Below are positions 7,323-11,123 of a stretch of DNA of 11,123 bases, in pieces. The DNA comes from JBGPFS01 sp041483455. GTDB lineage: Bacteria; Chloroflexota; Limnocylindria; Limnocylindrales; CSP1-4. Below the pieces are notes generated by a model. It worked only from the letters and a program-made list of their open reading frames with translations, was not told where the DNA came from and did not search any database. Each line of letters opens with the position of its first letter. Position 1 is the first letter of the stretch. A program made the translations under genes and the position numbers. Location: NCBI GenBank assembly GCA_041483455.1, contig JBGPFS010000066.1, forward strand, positions 1-11,123, read 5' to 3'.

Positions 7323-8443
7323 CCGACCTTCGAGAACCGCGTCCGCCGGCCGCGAACGCCGGGCCGGATCCTGACGGGCTCCCGACATCGGCCCTCGACC
7401 CGCTGGCAGCGGCCTGCCCGGCCCCGATCCCCGAGGTCGAGCGGGTGCTGCTGGGGCACGGTTCGGGCGGCCAGCTCTCCGCGGCGCTCATGCGCGATCT
7501 CATCGCGCCGGCCCTCGGGACGGCCAGCCCGGGCGGGCCGCTCAACGATGCCGCGGTCATCGAGGCGGGCGGGCTCCGGATCGCCTTCACCACCGACTCG
7601 TTCGTCGTCAGCCCACTGGAATTCCCGGGCGGCGACATCGGTGAGCTGGCCGTGAATGGCACCTTGAACGACCTGGCGATGATGGGCGCACGACCGATCG
7701 CCCTCTCGCTCGCCTACGTGATCGAGGAGGGGCTCCCGTTCGAGGATCTCCGCCGGGTGACGCGTTCCGCGGCGAGCGCGGCCTCCGTCGCCGGCACGCC
7801 GATCGTGACCGGCGACACCAAGGTCGTCGGCCGCGGGGCGGCCGACGGACTGTTCGTCAACACCGCCGGGATCGGGCTGCTGCCCGATGGGGTGGCCCCC
7901 GCCGTCGACCGGGCCCGCCCGGGCGACGCGGTCATCCTGTCTGGGCCGATCGGACTCCACGGGGTGGCGATCATGAGCGTCCGCGAAGGGCTGGAGTTCG
8001 AGGTCGAGATCGCCTCGGACACCCTCGCGCTCGACCGGCTGGTGGCCGCGATCGTCGCCGTCGACCCGGACGTCCACGTCCTCCGCGATCCGACCCGCGG
8101 CGGCCTCGCCTCGGCCCTCAACGAGATCGCCGCCGCCTCGGGCGTCGGGATCGCCATCGAGGACTCGGCGGTCGCCATCCCCGGCCCCGTCCGGGCGGCC
8201 TGCGAGATGCTCGGCCTGGATCCGCTCCACGTCGCCAACGAGGGCAAGTGCGTGGTGATCGTGTCCGCCGATGCCGCGGAGGCCGTGCTGGCGGCGATGC
8301 GGGCCCGCCCGGAGGCGCCGGAGGCCGCGATCATCGGACGCGTGGTCGCCGAGCACCCCGGGATGGTCACGATCCGGACGGTCGTGGGCTCGGAGCGGAT
8401 CGTCGACATGCTGATCGGGGAGCAGCTGCCCCGGATCTGCTGA
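7319..8443 (+). CDS. hypE: Hydrogenase maturation protein HypE (thiocarboxamide dehydratase)
   Basis: HypE receives the carbamoyl group from HypF on its C-terminal cysteine and dehydrates it with ATP to a thiocyanate, the source of CN for HypC-HypD. The C-terminus is exactly PRIC, so the carrier Cys374 is present. The PurM-like ATP-binding core is clear: LLGHGSGGQ (44-52), LNDAAVIE (75-82), TTDSFVVSPLEFPGGDIG (91-108), AVNGTLNDLAMMGA (111-124), TGDTKVV (164-170) and LRDPTRGGLA (255-264). The protein has 374 residues; about 40 Pro/Ala-rich residues precede the conserved start, which most HypE proteins lack. The ATG at 7319 overlaps the hypD stop (ATGA), favouring translational coupling; a GTG at 7445 (residue 43) would remove the leader and is the alternative start. 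This is the last hyp gene, and a hairpin-rich spacer follows. Confidence 0.95.
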   Translation: MTDLREPRPPAANAGPDPDGLPTSALDPLAAACPAPIPEVERVLLGHGSGGQLSAALMRDLIAPALGTASPGGPLNDAAVIEAGGLRIAFTTDSFVVSPLEFPGGDIGELAVNGTLNDLAMMGARPIALSLAYVIEEGLPFEDLRRVTRSAASAASVAGTPIVTGDTKVVGRGAADGLFVNTAGIGLLPDGVAPAVDRARPGDAVILSGPIGLHGVAIMSVREGLEFEVEIASDTLALDRLVAAIVAVDPDVHVLRDPTRGGLASALNEIAAASGVGIAIEDSAVAIPGPVRAACEMLGLDPLHVANEGKCVVIVSADAAEAVLAAMRARPEAPEAAIIGRVVAEHPGMVTIRTVVGSERIVDMLIGEQLPRIC

Positions 8444-8498
8444 CGCCGATCCCGGACCGCGTCCGCGCCTTGCGCCCGAGCTGTACGGCGCCCGAGTC

Positions 8499-8512
8499 TC
8501 GCCCGCGGGCGA
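8499..8512. repeat. 14-bp perfect palindrome after hypE
   Basis: TCGCCCGCGGGCGA is its own reverse complement. It lies 56 nt after the hypE stop and directly before the stronger hairpin at 8514-8548. It may be a dimeric repressor site or simply GC-rich symmetry. Confidence 0.45.
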
Positions 8513-8513
8513 C

Positions 8514-8548
8514 GGCCATGGGTCCCGGTCCGTTCGGGACCCATGGCC
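8514..8548 (+). terminator. Strong hairpin, probable terminator of the hyp operon
   Basis: GGCCATGGGTCCCG (8514-8527) and CGGGACCCATGGCC (8535-8548) form a perfect 14-bp stem with a 7-nt loop, 71 nt after hypE. No T-run follows, so it would be a U-less terminator of the kind proposed in high-GC bacteria, or an RNA-stabilising 3' end. The stem shares its last 4 bases with the next palindrome, so only one of the two can form fully at a time. Confidence 0.55.
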
Positions 8549-8562
8549 CGGGCGCCCGGGCC
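8545..8562. repeat. 18-bp perfect palindrome between hypE and arsR
   Basis: GGCCCGGGCGCCCGGGCC is its own reverse complement. It overlaps the right arm of the 8514-8548 hairpin by 4 nt and lies 28 nt before the proposed arsR start. It could be part of a terminator pair or a DNA-binding site. Confidence 0.45.
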
Positions 8563-8573
8563 GCTCGGCACTC

Positions 8574-8598
8574 ATGCGAATATGCGCACATGTCGCAT
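8574..8598 (+). promoter_or_regulatory. Candidate ArsR operator and promoter core
   Basis: ATGCGA (8574-8579) and TCGCAT (8593-8598) are perfect inverse complements separated by 13 nt. The interval holds the only A/T-rich patch of this spacer, GAATAT (8578-8583), which would sit at -12 to -7 if transcription began at the ATG at 8590. ArsR-family repressors commonly bind imperfect inverted repeats over their own promoter. Assigning this repeat as the operator is inference from position and symmetry. Confidence 0.4.
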
Positions 8599-8979
8599 CC
8601 TGCGGGCATGGATCGGATCTACGAGCTCCAGGCGGATGTCCTCAAGACGCTGGCGAGCCCGCGTCGCCTGGAGATCCTCCACCGGCTCGCCGAGGGACCC
8701 CTCGAGGTCGGCCGACTCGCCGAGCAGCTCGGGATCAGCCAGCCGAACGCATCGCAGCACCTCGCGGTGATGCGCGCCGCCGGTGTGGTCGAGGCCGAGC
8801 GCGATGGACGGGAGGTCCGCTACCGGTTGGCCGATCCCGATGTCCTCGTCGCCTGCGAGACGATGCGGTGCGTGCTCCTGCGCCGTCTCGACCGCCTGGC
8901 CGACCTGTCCGAGCGGTCGTCGACCGCCGGGGCACCCGAAGCGCGACCACCGCTCGCACCAGCCCCCGTGAACGTCTGA
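8590..8979 (+). CDS. ArsR-family winged-helix transcriptional regulator
   Basis: This 129-residue protein is a metal- or thiol-sensing type repressor heading the sulfur cassette. The winged-helix core is clear: LKTLASPRRLEILHRLAEG (18-36), the helix-turn-helix VGRLAEQLGISQPNASQHLA (40-59), and the wing EAERDGREVRYRL (68-80). Its only cysteines are C89 and C94 (VACETMRC) in the C-terminal dimer helix, a pair suited to disulfide, polysulfide or metal sensing. The pattern is not the C41/C107 pair of SqrR, so I do not name it as that protein. The start could be ATG 8590 or ATG 8608 (MDRIYELQ); neither has a ribosome site, which suggests leaderless translation. An inverted repeat covers the first start. 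The next gene begins 11 nt after the stop. The C-terminal 20 residues are Pro/Ala-rich. Confidence 0.85.
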   Translation: MSHPAGMDRIYELQADVLKTLASPRRLEILHRLAEGPLEVGRLAEQLGISQPNASQHLAVMRAAGVVEAERDGREVRYRLADPDVLVACETMRCVLLRRLDRLADLSERSSTAGAPEARPPLAPAPVNV

Positions 8980-8990
8980 AAGGCAGATCG

Positions 8991-9407
8991 ATGGACGAAG
9001 AACCCCTGAACCTGGTCCTCTTCTCCGGCACGGACGACAAGCTCCAGGCTGCGGCCGTGATGGCGGCCGGCGCCGCCGCGCTCGGCAAGCCGGTCAAGAT
9101 CTTCCTCCAGTACTGGGCGCTCGACGCCTTCCGGGCCGACCGGATCAACGCGGATCATGGGCTGGCGCCCGAAGCCGGAGCCGCCGGACGGGCCGCCGTC
9201 GATGCCCTGCGCGCGGCCGGCCAGGCAAGCTGGGCGGAGACCTTCCGCCAGGTGAAGGATCTCGGCGAGGTCGACATCCAGGCCTGCTCGCTTTCGATGG
9301 ATTTGCTCCACATCGAGCAGACTGATCTGGACCCGCTGGTCGACGGCGTGGAGGGCGTGACGGCCTTCTGGCTGAATGCCGGCGACGGTCACGTGGTCTT
9401 CATCTAG
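8991..9407 (+). CDS. DsrE/DsrF-like sulfur-carrier family protein
   Basis: This 138-residue protein belongs to the DsrE/DsrF-like superfamily, small cytoplasmic proteins that carry sulfur as a cysteine persulfide. The N-terminal strand and helix NLVLFSGTDDKLQAAAVMA (7-25), the PVKIFLQYWALDAF segment (34-47) and the single conserved cysteine C99 in VDIQACSLSMDLL match the fold and its usual active-site position. It resembles the DsrE3-like members found beside TusA and DsrE2 more than the DsrEFH trio, because it stands alone and is slightly longer. No other cysteine is present. The ATG at 8991 follows the arsR stop by 11 nt with only a weak purine stretch (AAAGG) upstream. The downstream tusA-like gene starts 18 nt after its stop. 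Confidence 0.85.
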   Translation: MDEEPLNLVLFSGTDDKLQAAAVMAAGAAALGKPVKIFLQYWALDAFRADRINADHGLAPEAGAAGRAAVDALRAAGQASWAETFRQVKDLGEVDIQACSLSMDLLHIEQTDLDPLVDGVEGVTAFWLNAGDGHVVFI

Positions 9408-9425
9408 CAAGGAGTCGAACCGACG

Positions 9426-9662
9426 ATGGCGATGTACACGATCGATCAGCTCGTCGACGCGCGCGGGCTGTCCTGCCCGATGCCGATCGTCAAGACGGCC
9501 CAGGCGATCAAGGCCCTGGCCGCCGGCCAGGTGGTCGAGGTCCTGGCGACGGACGCCGGGTCCGTGAAGGACTTCGCGGCCTGGTCGAAGACGACCGGCA
9601 ACGAGATCCTGGAATCGTCCGCGGACGGCGGCCAGTACCGCTTCGTCCTGCGCAAGAAGTGA
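9426..9662 (+). CDS. TusA-like sulfurtransferase/sulfur carrier (first copy)
   Basis: TusA-family proteins accept persulfide sulfur on one cysteine and pass it to the next carrier or enzyme. The 78-residue length is typical. The motif RGLSCPMPIVKTAQAIKAL contains C17 in the CPxP signature, and the remainder (GQVVEVLATDAGSVKDFAAW) fits the two-layer fold. It has no other cysteine. AAGGAG at 9409-9414 lies 11 nt before the ATG; a second ATG two codons later (9432) would give a closer fit to the usual spacing upstream of a start only if the site is read more loosely, so 9426 is kept. It sits between two DsrE-family genes, its probable exchange partners. A role in tRNA thiolation, the function of E. 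coli TusA, is less likely in this setting. Confidence 0.9.
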   Translation: MAMYTIDQLVDARGLSCPMPIVKTAQAIKALAAGQVVEVLATDAGSVKDFAAWSKTTGNEILESSADGGQYRFVLRKK

Positions 9663-9668
9663 GAGAGG
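9661..9668 (+). promoter_or_regulatory. Ribosome binding site deciding the dsrE2 start
   Basis: GAGAGAGG lies 8 nt upstream of the ATG at 9677. It favours that ATG over the GTG at 9659, which overlaps the preceding stop codon as GTGA. Confidence 0.55.
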
Positions 9669-9676
9669 CACCCCCG

Positions 9677-10225
9677 ATGACCGTGACCGCCGACCGGCCG
9701 ACCGAGACCCCGGCCCCGCTCCCCGAGACCCAGCCCGACCCCGAGGCGAAGGCCCGCGACTTCCTGATCATCGACTACAGCGGCGACCTCGAGAAGGTCT
9801 GGGCGACGATGATCCTGGCCTCGACCGGCGCGGCGATGGGCGTGAAGACGCGCGTCTTCGTGACGTTCTGGGGCCTCCCGGTCTTCGTCAAGGACTCGAA
9901 GCGGATCACTGGCCAGAACTGGATGCAGAAGATGCTCTCGTTCATGCAGCGCCCGGGGATCAGCCACCGCAAGCTCTCGCAGATGAACTTCCTGGGGATG
10001 GGCCCGTGGATGATGGGCAAACTGGCCAAGCAGTACAACGTGGCGAGCCCCAAGGAGCTCCTCGAGGTCGCCATGGCGATGGGCGTCGAGTTCATGCCCT
10101 GCCAGATGACGATGGACATGTTCGGGCTCAAGCCCGAGGACATGATCGAGGGGATGGGCGAGCCGGTCGGCGCCGCCACCGTGATCGGCCTGCTGAGCGA
10201 CGGTTCCGCTTCGCTCTTCATCTGA
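9677..10225 (+). CDS. dsrE2: DsrE2-type sulfur-carrier protein
   Basis: DsrE2 proteins are a larger DsrE branch, encoded next to tusA in many sulfur-metabolising prokaryotes and thought to relay persulfide sulfur. The 182-residue protein shows FLIIDYSGDLEKVWATMILA (29-48), VTFWGLPVF (62-70) and the signature FMPCQMTMDMFG with C142, its only cysteine. Hydrophobic stretches at 44-54 and 64-70 and a Met-rich centre (83-114) fit a protein that may associate with the membrane, but no clear transmembrane helix is visible. The first 25 residues are a Thr/Pro/Glu-rich leader. I chose ATG 9677 on its ribosome site; GTG 9659 would add six residues. A 43-nt spacer separates it from the second tusA-like gene. 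Confidence 0.88.
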   Translation: MTVTADRPTETPAPLPETQPDPEAKARDFLIIDYSGDLEKVWATMILASTGAAMGVKTRVFVTFWGLPVFVKDSKRITGQNWMQKMLSFMQRPGISHRKLSQMNFLGMGPWMMGKLAKQYNVASPKELLEVAMAMGVEFMPCQMTMDMFGLKPEDMIEGMGEPVGAATVIGLLSDGSASLFI

Positions 10226-10268
10226 CCCTCGACCCGACCGACAGCGAACCCGAAAGACAGGCACTCCG

Positions 10269-10520
<252 letters not shown>

Positions 10521-10524
10521 GGCG

Positions 10525-11123
10525 GTGGAGCGGATCGTCATCCTGGGCGGAGGGGTCGGGGGGACCCTCACCGCCAACCTCCTGGCGAAGAAGCTCGGTC
10601 GGCGGATCAAGGCCGGCGAGATCGAGCTCACGGTCGTCGACCTGACCGGCCAGCACGTCTACCAGCCCGGCTTCATGTACATCGCGATGGGCGGCGAGCG
10701 CGCTGCGAAGCTCCAGCGGCCCGAGCGAGGCCTGCTCGACGCCCGCGTGAACCTGGTCGTCGGCGAGATCGTCCATGTCAACGAGTCGTCGCGGACGGTC
10801 GAGCTCAAGACCGGGACCGTGCTGATGTACGACCATCTCGTCGTGGCGACCGGCTCGCGGATCGTGCCCGAGGCGATCGAGCACTTCGCGGCCGAGGCTT
10901 ATCACTTCTACACCGCCGAGGCGGCGTTGGGGCTCCGCAAGGCGCTCGACGCCTTCGCCGGTGGGCGGATCGTCATCGGCATCGCCGGCATGCCCTACAA
11001 GTGCCCACCGGCGCCGCTCGAGGTCGCGTTCCTGATCGAGGCGGAGCTGCGCGAGCGCGGGCTGCGCGAGAAGAGCGAGCTCCATTTCTGCTCGCCGATC
11101 GGGCGGGCGTTCACGATCGAGTC
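10525..11123 (+). CDS. Sulfide:quinone oxidoreductase-like FAD flavoprotein (partial, 3' end missing)
   Basis: The first 199 residues of a two-dinucleotide-binding-domain flavoprotein are in the window. The FAD motif is IVILGGGVGG (G8xG10xxG13), an acidic residue ends the second strand (VVD, D39), YQPGFMYIAMGG (46-57) matches the SQR-type substrate-side loop, and LVVATGSRIVP (105-115) is the second flavoprotein motif. GMPYKCPPAPLEVAFLIE (155-172) contains C160, which corresponds in position to a redox cysteine of SQR enzymes; the other expected cysteine would be near the C-terminus, beyond the window. SQR proteins bind the membrane monotopically and pass electrons from sulfide to quinone. The GTG at 10525 follows the tusA-like stop by 4 nt, and no ATG fits. 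Alternatives are a flavocytochrome c-type sulfide dehydrogenase subunit or a type-II NADH dehydrogenase, both less likely given C160 and the neighbours. Confidence 0.8.
   Translation, partial: MERIVILGGGVGGTLTANLLAKKLGRRIKAGEIELTVVDLTGQHVYQPGFMYIAMGGERAAKLQRPERGLLDARVNLVVGEIVHVNESSRTVELKTGTVLMYDHLVVATGSRIVPEAIEHFAAEAYHFYTAEAALGLRKALDAFAGGRIVIGIAGMPYKCPPAPLEVAFLIEAELRERGLREKSELHFCSPIGRAFTIE

Noticed and set aside
6522..8575. Minus-strand open frames opposite hypD and hypE (6522-7388 and 7238-8575)
   Set aside because: They are antisense to intact hypD and hypE and have the same skewed composition, so they are composition artefacts.

Overview
The window is very GC-rich (about 70% by eye), with strong G/C in third codon positions, compact operons and many 4-nt start/stop overlaps. 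It contains no tRNA, rRNA, CRISPR array, insertion sequence or phage gene that I can see. The gene set (2-oxoacid:ferredoxin oxidoreductase, [NiFe]-hydrogenase maturation, DsrE/TusA sulfur carriers, SQR-like flavoprotein) and the base composition suggest a high-GC anaerobic or facultative bacterium. A Chloroflexota lineage (Limnocylindria-like) is my best guess and an actinobacterium is possible. That assignment is inference only.

Region 1 (1-2727, minus strand) is a four-gene operon for a 2-oxoacid:ferredoxin oxidoreductase of the Kor/Vor type. Transcription order is delta ferredoxin (2727-2449), alpha (2452-1055), beta (1058-201) and gamma (198 to beyond the left edge). The first two junctions overlap by 4 nt (GTGA and ATGA) and the third has a 2-nt gap. 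The complex would oxidatively decarboxylate a 2-oxoacid to an acyl-CoA and reduce ferredoxin.

Region 2 (2728-3088) is the divergent spacer. It holds a possible small gene of unknown function (2726-3016, plus) whose start codon overlaps the korD start codon on the other strand, followed by a 9-bp inverted repeat (3018-3048).

Region 3 (3089-8443, plus strand) is a complete-looking hypA-hypF-hypC-hypD-hypE operon for building the Fe(CN)2CO ligands and inserting nickel into [NiFe] hydrogenase. hypB, a maturation protease gene and the hydrogenase subunits are not in the window.

Region 4 (8444-8607) is a short spacer packed with symmetry: a 14-bp palindrome, a 14-bp-stem hairpin, an 18-bp palindrome and a 6-13-6 inverted repeat around the start of the next gene.

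Region 5 (8590-11123, plus strand) is a sulfur-handling operon: an ArsR-family repressor, a DsrE-family protein, a TusA-like protein, a DsrE2-type protein, a second TusA-like protein, and the first 199 residues of an SQR-like flavoprotein that runs off the right edge. The likely logic is that the ArsR protein senses a sulfur species or metal and controls the cassette. The flavoprotein would oxidise sulfide, and the paired DsrE/TusA proteins would carry the resulting persulfide sulfur. The substrate and final sulfur acceptor cannot be read from the window.
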